A stretch of 64,000 nucleotides of DNA from Rugamonas sp045984285 (GCF_045984285.3 NZ_JBJQIK030000002.1:434001-498000), one strand, 5' to 3'; positions 43,602-52,152 are shown, counted from the stretch's first letter. Made by a program: numbers and translations. The notes: generated by a model from the sequence alone, not told the origin.

Positions 43602-44603
43602 ATGTCACTGACCCGCAACGCGGCGATTCGCGTCGTTTCGCCAGAGCCAACCGATCTTCCACTCGGCATTGCGCATGGCGACCAGGCCACCGTCGCGGAG
43701 CTGACAGCCGGTCTGCTCGCGCCTGAAGCGTCCACTTCGCCCAAGTATCTGTATGACAGCCTTGGGTCGAAGCTGTTCGAAGCCATTTGCGAACTCCCCG
43801 AGTATTATCCCACAAGGACGGAAGCGGCGATCTTCGCCCGCCACGGCGCCGACATGGCGCGGCGCATCGGCACGCGCGGCACGCTGATCGACCTCGGCGC
43901 CGGCAATTGCGCCAAGGCGGCCAGCCTGTTCCCGCTGCTGGAACCCAAGCAGTATGTGCCCATCGATATTTCGCGCGATTTCCTGAACGAGGCGGTGAGC
44001 CGCCTGCGCCAGCGTTTTCCGCAGATCATGATGGAGCCGCTGGCGCTCGACCTGTCCGGCGAGTTCCGGCTGCCGGGCAGTGTGCGCAGTGCCGCCCGCA
44101 CCTTCTTCTATCCGGGTTCCTCGATCGGCAATTTTGCGCCGCATGCTGCCATCGCCTTCCTGCGCCAGGTGCGCGAGAACTGCGGCGCGGACGGCGGCCT
44201 GCTGATCGGCGTGGACCTCATCAAGGACAGCACCGTGCTGGATGAGGCCTATGACGACGCCATCGGCGTCACGGCGGCCTTCAACCTGAACATGCTGCGC
44301 CACCTGAACCACCTGCTGGGCGCCGACTTCGACGTGCGCCAGTGGGCCCATGTGGCCTTCTTCAACGCCGAAGAGAGCCGCATCGAGATGCACCTCGAAG
44401 CGCGCCGCGCGCTTACGGTGCGCTGGCAGGAGGGCGAACGCCATTTCGCGCGCGGTGAACGCATTCATACCGAAGACAGCTACAAATACACGGCGGACAG
44501 TTTCGCCAGCCTGCTGAAGGATGCCGGCTTCGCCGTGCAGGATGTGTGGACCGACGACGCCGGCTGGTTTGCCGTCATGCACGCCAAGGCCTGCAGCGAG
44601 TAA
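43602..44603 (+). CDS. egtD: L-histidine N-alpha-methyltransferase
   Basis: 333 residues. EgtD trimethylates histidine with three SAM to give hercynine, the common precursor of ergothioneine and selenoneine. The SAM-binding loop LIDLGAGNCAKAASL is at about residues 86-100, with YVPIDIS after it; the family opening KYLYDSLGSKLFEAICELPEYYPTRTE is nearly canonical (cited here only as a region, residues 45-71). GGAG before ATG at 43602 sets the start. Followed after four bases by egtB, so these are an operon. Confidence 0.95.
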   Translation: MSLTRNAAIRVVSPEPTDLPLGIAHGDQATVAELTAGLLAPEASTSPKYLYDSLGSKLFEAICELPEYYPTRTEAAIFARHGADMARRIGTRGTLIDLGAGNCAKAASLFPLLEPKQYVPIDISRDFLNEAVSRLRQRFPQIMMEPLALDLSGEFRLPGSVRSAARTFFYPGSSIGNFAPHAAIAFLRQVRENCGADGGLLIGVDLIKDSTVLDEAYDDAIGVTAAFNLNMLRHLNHLLGADFDVRQWAHVAFFNAEESRIEMHLEARRALTVRWQEGERHFARGERIHTEDSYKYTADSFASLLKDAGFAVQDVWTDDAGWFAVMHAKACSE

Positions 44604-44607
44604 GCCC

Positions 44608-45858
44608 ATGCATATGCACGATACGGGCTTGTGGGCAGCGCGCTACCAGTCGGTGCGCCAGCAGTCGCTGGCGATTGCGGCGCCGCTCTCGGACGAGGAC
44701 TGCGGCGCCCAGTCGATGCCGGATGCGAGCCCCATCAAGTGGCACCTGGCGCACACCACATGGTTCTTCGAAACCTTTATCCTGGAACGGCTGGAGCCGG
44801 GCTTCGCGCCCTTCCACCAGGCCTTCCGCGTGCTGTTCAATTCCTATTACAACGGCGTGGGCGACAAGCACCCGCGCCCGCAGCGCGGCCTGCTCACGCG
44901 GCCCGCGATGGCGCAGGTGCGCGACTACCGCGCCAATGTGGATGCGCGCATGGTCGCCTTGCTCGGCCGTGCGCTGGACGATGCGGCGCGCACGCAGCTG
45001 ATTGCGCTGCTCACGCTGGGGCTCGAACACGAACAGCAGCACCAGGAGCTGATGCTGACCGACGTGAAGCACTTGCTGGCGCAGAATGCGCTGCAGCCGG
45101 AGTACCTGGCGGCCGGGTTGCCGCCGGCGCCCGCCGCCGCGCCGCTGGTCTGGCTGCCGTTCGAAGGAGGCATGTGCGATATCGGCTACGCGGGCAGCGG
45201 CTTCTGTTTCGACAACGAGCTGCCGCAACACCCGCAGTATGTGGCGCCATTCAGCCTTGCATCGCGGCTGGTGACGAACCGCGAATACCTGGCCTTCATC
45301 GAAGACGGCGGCTACCGCAACGCGGCGCTATGGCTGGCCGAGGGCTGGGACTGGATCCGCGCACAGGGCATCGAAGCGCCGCTGTACTGGCGCGGCAAGG
45401 AAGAGTTCACGCTGATGGGACAGCAGGCGCTGGACCTGGAGCGGCCCGTTACGCATATCTCGCTGTTTGAAGCGGATGCCTACGCCAACTGGGCAGGTGC
45501 ACGGCTGCCGACGGAAGCGGAATGGGAACTGGCCGCACGCCACGAAGCGCGCGAACCGGGAGCGGCCGCAGGGCTGCCGCATCCGGGCGAGCCGGTATCG
45601 GCGGAAGAGGGCGGGCTGCAGCAGCTGTTCTGCCATTGCTGGCAATGGACCAGCAGCAGCTATGCGCCATACCCCGGCTTCAAACCGGCGGCAGGCGCAA
45701 TCGGGGAATACAACGGCAAGTTCATGGTGAACCAGTATGTGCTGCGCGGCTCGTCCTGCGTTACGCCGGCCGGCCACGCGCGGGCCAGTTACCGCAACTT
45801 CTTCCCATCGTCGGCGCGCTGGCAGTTCACGGGGATCCGCCTCGCGCGCCAGCCCTGA
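44608..45858 (+). CDS. egtB: Ergothioneine biosynthesis sulfoxide synthase
   Basis: 416 residues. An N-terminal DinB-type helical bundle carries the iron ligands H49 (WHLAHTTWFFE) and H141/H145 (HEQQH). A C-terminal formylglycine-generating-enzyme-like domain includes RLVTNREYLAFIEDGG, ANWAGARLPTEAEWE and YNGKFMVNQYVLRGSS. It joins a sulfur donor (cysteine or gamma-glutamylcysteine) to hercynine using O2. No egtA, egtC or egtE is nearby, so the lyase must be elsewhere, or the enzyme uses cysteine directly (inference). Its stop abuts the leuA stop. Confidence 0.92.
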   Translation: MHMHDTGLWAARYQSVRQQSLAIAAPLSDEDCGAQSMPDASPIKWHLAHTTWFFETFILERLEPGFAPFHQAFRVLFNSYYNGVGDKHPRPQRGLLTRPAMAQVRDYRANVDARMVALLGRALDDAARTQLIALLTLGLEHEQQHQELMLTDVKHLLAQNALQPEYLAAGLPPAPAAAPLVWLPFEGGMCDIGYAGSGFCFDNELPQHPQYVAPFSLASRLVTNREYLAFIEDGGYRNAALWLAEGWDWIRAQGIEAPLYWRGKEEFTLMGQQALDLERPVTHISLFEADAYANWAGARLPTEAEWELAARHEAREPGAAAGLPHPGEPVSAEEGGLQQLFCHCWQWTSSSYAPYPGFKPAAGAIGEYNGKFMVNQYVLRGSSCVTPAGHARASYRNFFPSSARWQFTGIRLARQP

Positions 45859-47556
45859 TCAGGCAGCGACCTGTTTTGCCGGCGCCGCCGCCGCTTCCTT
45901 CTGCGCCAGCTGGCGGTTCACGGCGCTCAGCACGGCCTTGAACGAAGCGGTGACGATATTGCTGTCGATGCCCGCACCGAACAGGGTCGGGCCGTTCTCC
46001 AGGCGCAGTTCCACGTAGCAGGCCGCCTTGGCGTTGGCGCCGTGGCCGATGGCGTGTTCGTGGTAGTCCATCAGCTTGATGTCCAGGCCCAGCGCGTCCA
46101 CGAAGGCGTCGATCGGGCCGTTGCCTCCGCCCTGCAGCGACATTGGCGACTGGCGGTGCATCAGCGCGATATCGATCTGCACCGGCTCGTCGCTGGTGGT
46201 GTCTTCCACCATCTTGTGCGAGCCATAGGCATACGGCGAAGTCTGCGCCAGGTATTCCTGCTCGAAGATCTCGTAGATGCCTTCCGACGTGATTTCCAGG
46301 CCGGTCTGGTCGGCCACGCGCTGTACGGCGCGGCTGAATTCAATCTGCAGGCGGCGCGGCAGCACCAGGCCGTAGTCCTGTTCCAGCAGGTAGGCCATGC
46401 CGCCCTTGCCGGACTGGCTGTTCACGCGGATCACGGCGTCGTAGCTGCGGCCAAGGTCGGCCGGGTCGATCGGCAGGTAAGGGATCTCCCATGGCGCGTC
46501 CGGCTGCTGCTTGGCGAAGCCCTTCTTGATGGCGTCCTGGTGCGAGCCGGAGAAGGCGGTGAATACCAGGTCGCCCACATAAGGATGGCGCGGATGCACC
46601 GGCAGCTGGTTGCACTCTTCCACCACCTTGCGCACCGAGTCGATATCGGAGAAATCGAGGCCGGGGTGCACGCCTTGCGTGTACAGGTTGAGCGCGAGCG
46701 TCACCAGGTCCACATTGCCGGTGCGTTCGCCGTTGCCGAACAGGCAGCCTTCCACGCGCTCGGCGCCGGCCATCACGGCCAGTTCGGCGGCGGCGATGCC
46801 GGTGCCGCGGTCATTGTGCGGGTGCACGCTGATGATGATGGAGTCGCGGCGTTCCAGCTTGCGCGACATCCATTCGATCTGGTCGGCGTAGACGTTCGGC
46901 GTGCTGCATTCCACCGTGGCGGGCAGGTTGACGATCATTTTCTTCTGCGGCGTCGGCTGCCAGATGGCGGAGACGGCGTCCACGATATGTTTGGAGAAGT
47001 CCAGTTCCGTGGTGGAGAAGGATTCCGGCGTGTATTCGAAAGTCCAGTCGGTGTCAGGATGCCGGGCCAGCAGTTCCTTTACCAGCTTGGTGCCGGTGGT
47101 GGCGATATTGGTGATCTCTTCGCGCGACATGCCGAACACCACCTTGCGGAACACCGGCGCCACCGAGTTATACAGGTGGATGGTGGCGCGCTTCGCACCG
47201 ACGCAGGATTCCACGGTGCGGCGGATCAGCTCTTCGCGCGACTGGGTCAGCACGATGATGGTCACGTCGTCCGGAATGCGGTTCTCTTCGATCAGCGTGC
47301 GCACGAAATCGAAATCGGTCTGCGAGGCGGAAGGGAAGCCCACTTCGATCTCTTTCAGGCCGGTCTTGATCAGCAGGTCGAAGAAGCGCAGCTTTTTCTC
47401 GATGCTCATCGGCTCGATCAGCGCCTGGTTGCCGTCGCGCAGGTCGGTGCTCATCCAGATCGGCGGCTTGCTGATCACCTGGTTCGGCCAGGTGCGGTCA
47501 TTCAGTTGGACGGTCGGGTAGGCGCGGTATTTGGCGGCCGGGTTCTGCAACATCAT
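45859..47556 (-). CDS. leuA: 2-isopropylmalate synthase, long form
   Basis: 565 residues of the type-2 LeuA (about 550-600, as in Corynebacterium). It condenses acetyl-CoA with 2-oxoisovalerate, the first committed step of leucine synthesis. The metal-binding TIM-barrel motifs include MSTDLRDGNQALIEPM, HPHNDRGTGIAAAELAV and GNGERTGNVDLVTL. The C-terminal leucine-feedback domain contains GGNGPIDAFVDAL. AGGAGT stands five bases before the first of two ATGs. Upstream, two leucine-rich leader peptides point to attenuation. It lies inside the selenium island but is probably unrelated. Confidence 0.97.
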   Translation of the reverse strand: MMLQNPAAKYRAYPTVQLNDRTWPNQVISKPPIWMSTDLRDGNQALIEPMSIEKKLRFFDLLIKTGLKEIEVGFPSASQTDFDFVRTLIEENRIPDDVTIIVLTQSREELIRRTVESCVGAKRATIHLYNSVAPVFRKVVFGMSREEITNIATTGTKLVKELLARHPDTDWTFEYTPESFSTTELDFSKHIVDAVSAIWQPTPQKKMIVNLPATVECSTPNVYADQIEWMSRKLERRDSIIISVHPHNDRGTGIAAAELAVMAGAERVEGCLFGNGERTGNVDLVTLALNLYTQGVHPGLDFSDIDSVRKVVEECNQLPVHPRHPYVGDLVFTAFSGSHQDAIKKGFAKQQPDAPWEIPYLPIDPADLGRSYDAVIRVNSQSGKGGMAYLLEQDYGLVLPRRLQIEFSRAVQRVADQTGLEITSEGIYEIFEQEYLAQTSPYAYGSHKMVEDTTSDEPVQIDIALMHRQSPMSLQGGGNGPIDAFVDALGLDIKLMDYHEHAIGHGANAKAACYVELRLENGPTLFGAGIDSNIVTASFKAVLSAVNRQLAQKEAAAAPAKQVAA

Positions 47557-47651
47557 GGTGGACTCCTGAAGTCTTCAAAATTTTTGGAAATCGGTGGGCG
47601 CGAGGCGCCGGATTGCGTGTGGCGAGGGGCTGCCTGATGGGCCACGGGGCG

Positions 47652-47729
47652 CTAGACCAGGCAACCGGTCGCTAGCAATAGCGATAGCCGCAGGGTTGGG
47701 GCAAACAGGCGGGAAGCCGTCGTCAACAT
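47652..47729 (-). CDS. Second leucine-rich leader peptide of leuA
   Basis: A 25-residue frame, ATG at 47729, TAG at 47652-47654. It contains 8 leucines, three as CTA codons in LRLSLLL. AGGAAAG lies about nine bases upstream. The 3' end can form a 9-bp stem (47658-47666 with 47628-47636), which a ribosome stalled at the CTA codons would cover. No U-run follows, so classical termination is not evident. Not a structural protein; likely a regulatory leader. Confidence 0.6.
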   Translation of the reverse strand: MLTTASRLFAPTLRLSLLLATGCLV

Positions 47730-47805
47730 CGGTGCAATCTTTCCTGGATTTTGGGACTTTGCCGGCTTGTGGCCGACGCGGGGTGCTACAGATACAGCGG
47801 GAAAA

Positions 47806-47883
47806 TCAGGCGCGTGCTAGTAGTAGCGCCACCTTGGATAGGGCGCTTAGCAGGAAAGCGGATAGGTGCAGATGCGAGAACAT
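47806..47883 (-). CDS. First leucine-rich leader peptide (leuL-like)
   Basis: A 25-residue frame, ATG at 47883, TGA at 47806-47808, also with 8 leucines, three of them tandem CTA (codons 20-22, in VALLLARA). No Shine-Dalgarno is present. A consensus promoter puts the transcription start at the ATG itself, so translation may be leaderless. Leu-codon runs just before a short hairpin (47761-47777) fit ribosome-mediated attenuation of leuA. Confidence 0.7.
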   Translation of the reverse strand: MFSHLHLSAFLLSALSKVALLLARA

Positions 47884-47889
47884 TACACA

Positions 47890-47919
47890 AATGTACGGGA
47901 CGAAGTTCCGGACTGTCAA
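47890..47919 (-). promoter_or_regulatory. Promoter of the leuA leader
   Basis: On the minus strand TTGACA (47919-47914) is a perfect -35. TACATT (47895-47890), 18 bases on, is a fair -10. Six bases separate the -10 from the leader ATG, so the predicted start site is its A. Confidence 0.65.
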
Positions 47920-47981
47920 GAGAAAAGTGCAGGACATGGCTGTGAAATACTGTCAACAGCCACATCTACAGGCATCGCTGC

Positions 47982-48848
47982 CTACTTATAGTCGGCGACT
48001 CGATGAATTTCGCCGGTCTGCCGGTCGTACAGGTAGGCCTTTTTCAGTTGCAGCATAATGACGTCGCCAACTGCTTCAAAATCTACCGGGAGGCTGACGG
48101 TTGGCGCCTGAGAATAGGAATATTTGAGCAAATACGGTGCCGATAGTTGCCCCACATAGATGAGACCAAGATTTTTTCTTGCTGCTGGCGCTTTATCTGC
48201 TTCGATCTGCATATGGATTTCTGCACGGCCTGGCTCGAATTTAAGGTTCTTGAAGCCGATGGCGCAAACTTTGGCTCTGGTGCGTGTCACGTCCGACTTA
48301 CGGCCATAAATGTTTTCAGCGACATAGGAGTCCACATTCCGTTCAAGCAGGTCAATAACCGCCGATGCGATGGACTGCCCGCCGGACATGATTTCTGAAC
48401 TCGGACTCATGCTGAAGTAGACCGATAGAACTTTCGCGTCCGCGTCGTACTCTGAGGAGATGGAGGCATGACGCGTGGCCTCGAATGAAACGATGCTCGA
48501 TGCCGTGATAGACCCGGCCAGATTCGCCGTCCTTATCTGTTCGAGCCGTTGCGCGTATGCCGCGCTGGTTTCGTATTCCCCCTTCGCCCCATTCAAGGCC
48601 CTCAGTGGAATAAGCAGCTGTTCGCAGCTGTTTCCTTTAAAGTCGGGGAGTGCCTGAAGATGCTCGTCAAATGGAATTTGCGAGAACCGAGTGGCCGAAT
48701 TGATTTGGGGCGCGAGATCTGATCCTGCTGGCGTAAGGCGTTCCGCATCCATTTGCGCATGGGTGTCAGCGGATATGGCAAACGCTCCCAGCAGGGTGAT
48801 GAAAAGTGGCCGATAAACCATTGTAAAGGACAGTTTTGCTGTAGTCAT
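47982..48848 (-). CDS. Secreted protein of unknown function, downstream of senC
   Basis: 288 residues. A signal peptide (about residues 10-31, ending DTHA) and a hydrophilic mature protein with two cysteines; no membrane segment and no domain I recognise. GC is clearly lower than in the sen genes on one side and leuA on the other, suggesting separate acquisition. The senC stop TAA is part of the Shine-Dalgarno (TAAGGA) for ATG at 48848, 12 bases further, so it looks translationally coupled to senB-senC. Its role in selenium metabolism is only suggested by this position. Confidence 0.75.
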   Translation of the reverse strand: MTTAKLSFTMVYRPLFITLLGAFAISADTHAQMDAERLTPAGSDLAPQINSATRFSQIPFDEHLQALPDFKGNSCEQLLIPLRALNGAKGEYETSAAYAQRLEQIRTANLAGSITASSIVSFEATRHASISSEYDADAKVLSVYFSMSPSSEIMSGGQSIASAVIDLLERNVDSYVAENIYGRKSDVTRTRAKVCAIGFKNLKFEPGRAEIHMQIEADKAPAARKNLGLIYVGQLSAPYLLKYSYSQAPTVSLPVDFEAVGDVIMLQLKKAYLYDRQTGEIHRVADYK

Positions 48849-48860
48849 TCGTACCCGTCC

Positions 48861-49910
48861 TTACACGGCGACTTGTACCCGAGGGGCACCTGCTGCCATT
48901 TCGCCGATGACGGCGGCGTGGGCGAAGCCTTCGCGGGCGAACAGGGCGAGCACTTCGTCCACGGCGGACGGATCGCAGGACACCAGCAGGCCGCCCGAGG
49001 TTTGCGGATCGGTCAGCAGGGTGTGCTGGGCCGGCGTGATGTTCGGTGAGAGCTGCACATCGCTGCCGTAGGCGGCCCAGTTGCGGCCGGAGGCGCCGGT
49101 GAAGAAGCCGTCATGCGCCAGCTGTTCGACGCCCGGCAGCAGCGGAATCTGCGACATGTTCAGGCGCGCCGTCAGCTTCGCGCCGCGCGCCAGTTCCAGC
49201 AGGTGGCCCAGCAGGCCGAAGCCGGTGACGTCGGTCAGCGCATGCACGCCGGGCAGTTCGGAGAGCGCCTTGCCCGGCTTATTCAGCTTGGTGGTGTTCT
49301 CGATCATGGCCTTGTAGCCTTCCGCGCCCAGCACATCCTTTTTCAGCGCCGCCGACAGCACGCCCACGCCCAGCGGCTTGCCGAGAATGAGCACATCGCC
49401 TGCTTTTGCATCCGCATTGCGCTTCACTTTCGATGGATGCACGAGGCCCATCACCACCAGGCCGTAAATCGGTTCCACGGAATCGATGGTATGGCCGCCG
49501 GCAATCGGGATGCCCGCTTCCGCGCAGATCGATTCGCCGCCCTTGATGATCTGGCCGATGGTTTCGATCGGCAGTTTGTTGACCGGCATGCCGACCAGCG
49601 CCAGCGCCATGATCGGCGTGCCGCCCATGGCATACACGTCGGAGATGGCATTGGTGGCGGCGATGCGGCCGAAGTCGAAGGGATCATCGACGATGGGCAT
49701 GAAGAAGTCGGTGGTGGCGATCAGCGCCTGCTCGTCATTGAGCTTGTAGACGGCGGCATCGTCTGCCGTTTCGATCCCCACCAGCAGCTCTTTCGGCACC
49801 GGGAAGCCGTTCGTGTTCTTCAGGATCTCGGACAGCACGCCCGGCGCAATCTTGCAGCCGCAGCCGCCGCCGTGGGAGAAGGAGGTGAGTTTGATCGGTT
49901 CAGTGCTCAT
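48861..49910 (-). CDS. senC: Selenophosphate synthetase of the sen cluster (SelD family)
   Basis: 349 residues. SelD makes selenophosphate from selenide and ATP. The N-terminal HGGGCGCKI places cysteine 17 and lysine 20 exactly as in E. coli SelD. ATTDFFMPIVDDPFDFGRIA and DPQTSGGLL are further family motifs. In the sen pathway known from Variovorax, SenC feeds SenB; here it overlaps senB by ATGA. It could also serve selenouridine or selenocysteine, but no selA, selB or ybbB is seen in this window. The symbol senC rests on context. Confidence 0.92.
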   Translation of the reverse strand: MSTEPIKLTSFSHGGGCGCKIAPGVLSEILKNTNGFPVPKELLVGIETADDAAVYKLNDEQALIATTDFFMPIVDDPFDFGRIAATNAISDVYAMGGTPIMALALVGMPVNKLPIETIGQIIKGGESICAEAGIPIAGGHTIDSVEPIYGLVVMGLVHPSKVKRNADAKAGDVLILGKPLGVGVLSAALKKDVLGAEGYKAMIENTTKLNKPGKALSELPGVHALTDVTGFGLLGHLLELARGAKLTARLNMSQIPLLPGVEQLAHDGFFTGASGRNWAAYGSDVQLSPNITPAQHTLLTDPQTSGGLLVSCDPSAVDEVLALFAREGFAHAAVIGEMAAGAPRVQVAV

Positions 49911-50908
49911 GTGGTTTCGCTGGTATCGGGTGGCGCAGTGCGCCGAAGGAGGAGATTATCCACCAAAGCGAGCAAGGCTGCCTGCTCGGCTTCAGGGGCG
50001 AAGAGGTGGGCACAGGCGGCGCATTGGGCGCGCAGGCGCTGGTGGAATGCCGCGTCGCCGATGCTGCGGCCGATCAGCCGGGCCAGTGCGGCTGCATCGC
50101 CGGTGGAGAAATAGCCTTCGTAGTCCTCGCCCAGCATGCCCCGGTTGCCCGGAATATCGCTGGCCAGCACGGGGACTCCGCTCGTTACCGCCTCGATGAT
50201 GACGTTGGCGCCGCCTTCCATGCGGGAGCAGATTGCCATGGCATGGCTGCGGCGCAGTTGCTCGCGCGCCGCCTCGTGGGGCAGGGCGCCCAGCCAGCGG
50301 TAGTTGGCGCGTTCGGCTTGCGTGGCTTGCGCCGCGGCGGCGAGCGCCGGATCGAGGGCGCCGCCGATGTGGAGCAGCTGCGCATCCACCATTCCCGCCG
50401 CGCGCATGAAGGTGAGCGGATCCTTCTCGTCGCGCAGGTGGCCGACCATGGTGATGACCGGCTTGCCGGTTTGTGGCAGAGGCGCCAGCGCCGGCGCGGA
50501 CTGGTAGATGACGTGCGCCTTGGCCCGTAGCTGTGGCGGCAGCTCGCTCAGCCCCGCGGGCTGCAACAGCACGAGCGCGGTCGCCGCCTGCAGCGAGTGC
50601 TGGGCGCTGGCATCGTGGCGGATGTCGCGATAGAGATCGGTTCCGGTCAGCAGCAGGATGGCAGGGCGGTCGGGGTGGCCGGCGCGAAATGCAGCCAGCG
50701 CAGCGGCCGAGCGGCGCGCGTGCAGGACGATCAGCAGGTCCGGCGCAGCGGCCATGGCGGGCGCGAACGGCGCTGCGGGCCAGCCGGCTGCGATATCGGT
50801 GTCGTAGCGCGGCGCGAGCATAGCCGCCCAGCGGCTGGCAGTGTGCCAGTTGCCGTTATTGGCTTCTGCGGTCGCCGGACTGATGATACAAATTGTTGAA
50901 CGTTTCAC
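49907..50908 (-). CDS. senB: Selenosugar synthase, glycosyltransferase-like
   Basis: 333 residues of a GT-B (GT4-type) glycosyltransferase fold. The donor-binding part includes GHLRDEKDPLTFMRAAGM and EGGANVIIEAVTSGVPVLAS. In the sen pathway SenB uses selenophosphate and a UDP-sugar to make a 1-seleno-sugar. GTG at 50908 is the best start (VKRSTICIISPA); the longer frame upstream is the shadow of senA. It is 36 bp from the senA start on the opposite strand. The 3' end overlaps senC by four bases. Confidence 0.88.
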   Translation of the reverse strand: MKRSTICIISPATAEANNGNWHTASRWAAMLAPRYDTDIAAGWPAAPFAPAMAAAPDLLIVLHARRSAAALAAFRAGHPDRPAILLLTGTDLYRDIRHDASAQHSLQAATALVLLQPAGLSELPPQLRAKAHVIYQSAPALAPLPQTGKPVITMVGHLRDEKDPLTFMRAAGMVDAQLLHIGGALDPALAAAAQATQAERANYRWLGALPHEAAREQLRRSHAMAICSRMEGGANVIIEAVTSGVPVLASDIPGNRGMLGEDYEGYFSTGDAAALARLIGRSIGDAAFHQRLRAQCAACAHLFAPEAEQAALLALVDNLLLRRTAPPDTSETT

Positions 50909-50932
50909 TGCTGTGTCATCGCTAAAAATGGC

Positions 50933-50938
50933 TACAAT
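50933..50938 (+). promoter_or_regulatory. -10 element of senA
   Basis: TACAAT lies six bases before the senA ATG, so transcription would begin at or next to the start codon. No Shine-Dalgarno is visible and no clear -35 was found. The divergent senB promoter must overlap this region. Confidence 0.45.
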
Positions 50939-50944
50939 CGTGCC

Positions 50945-52150
50945 ATGGCCACTACCAACGTTTCCTTTCGAACCGCACGCACGCAACAGCTGGCAGAAGC
51001 ACTGCAGGATGCGCGGCATTATACGCTGCGTCTCTTCGAATGCTTTGTGGACGCGGGACTGGATAATCCCGTCCGCGTGCCGCAGCTGCGCATCGTTAAT
51101 CCGCCGCTGTGGGAGCTGGGCCATACCGCCTGGTTCACCGAATGGTTTGTGCTGCGCGAGGCCGCGTCGAGCCATCCGGCGGACGCGCAGGGCAATTCGC
51201 TGCTGAGCAAGGGTGACGACTGGTTCGATTCCAACACGGTCCCGCACCGCAACCGCTGGACGCTGGACCTGCCGAGCACCGGCGGTGTGAAAACCTATTG
51301 CCATGAAGTGCTGGACCGCGTGCTGGACAAGCTGACACGCGAGGCGAATGTGGACGAAGCGCTGTATCCCTACCGCCTGGCACTGGCGCACGAGGACATG
51401 CACGGCGAGGCATTCCTCTACAGCCTGCAGACGCTCGGCCTCGCCGCGCCGCCGCAGCTCACGCACGACGAGCAGAGTTTCAGCGCGCCATCGGAGATCG
51501 CCTTCCCCGGCGGTTCGATACAGCTGGGCAGCTCGGCCAGCGTGGGCGGCTTCATGTTCGATAACGAGAAGTTCGCGCATTCCTGCTACGTGCCGCCGTT
51601 CCGTATGGATTCCACGCTGGTGACGAACGCGCAGTTCGCCGATTTCATCGCCGATGGCGGCTATGACAACCGGCAGTTCTGGAGCCTGAGCGGCGCGGAT
51701 TGGCTGATGCGGCAGGAACGCTCGGCACCGCGCTACTGGCAGCGCGAGGGCAGCCAGTGGCGCACCATGCGCTTCGGGCAGCTATGCACGCTGGCGGCGC
51801 ATGAACCGGTGCGGCACATCACGCTGTATGAGGCCCAGGCTTACTGTGCCTGGGCGGGGCGCCGTTTGCCGACTGAATCAGAATGGGAGTATGCGGCGCT
51901 GCATGGCCATCCAGCTTTCCGCTGGGGGCAGCTGTGGGAGTGGACGGCGTCGCCGTTCGAGCCCTATCCGGGCTTCACGCCGGACCGCTACCGCGAGTAT
52001 TCCCAGCCTTGGTTCAGCACGCACCAGGTGCTGCGCGGCGCTTCGTTCGCCACGCCGTCGCGCTTTGGTTCCGCCAAATTCCGCAATTTCTACATGCCGG
52101 AGCGCGACGACATCTTCTGCGGCTTCCGTACCTGCGCCTGGAACGGATAA
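50945..52150 (+). CDS. senA: Selenoneine synthase, EgtB paralogue
   Basis: 401 residues. The N-terminal DinB bundle holds iron ligands H60 (ELGHTAWFTE) and H149/H153 (HEDMH). The C-terminal FGE-like domain contains STLVTNAQFADFIADGGY, CAWAGRRLPTESEWEYA and STHQVLRGASFATP. It is a distant paralogue of the EgtB encoded 5 kb away. SenA couples the SenB selenosugar to hercynine with O2, which yields selenoneine after cleavage. Divergent from senB-senC, as expected for the cluster. A terminator follows immediately. Confidence 0.92.
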   Translation: MATTNVSFRTARTQQLAEALQDARHYTLRLFECFVDAGLDNPVRVPQLRIVNPPLWELGHTAWFTEWFVLREAASSHPADAQGNSLLSKGDDWFDSNTVPHRNRWTLDLPSTGGVKTYCHEVLDRVLDKLTREANVDEALYPYRLALAHEDMHGEAFLYSLQTLGLAAPPQLTHDEQSFSAPSEIAFPGGSIQLGSSASVGGFMFDNEKFAHSCYVPPFRMDSTLVTNAQFADFIADGGYDNRQFWSLSGADWLMRQERSAPRYWQREGSQWRTMRFGQLCTLAAHEPVRHITLYEAQAYCAWAGRRLPTESEWEYAALHGHPAFRWGQLWEWTASPFEPYPGFTPDRYREYSQPWFSTHQVLRGASFATPSRFGSAKFRNFYMPERDDIFCGFRTCAWNG

Positions 52151-52152
52151 AA

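Noticed and set aside
46042..47637. 531-codon open frame opposite leuA
   Set aside because: LeuA is unmistakable on the other strand; the antisense translation has no recognisable domain.
48861..49910. SelD as evidence for selenocysteine insertion
   Set aside because: No selA, selB, selC or in-frame TGA selenoprotein is visible here; the sen context explains the gene.
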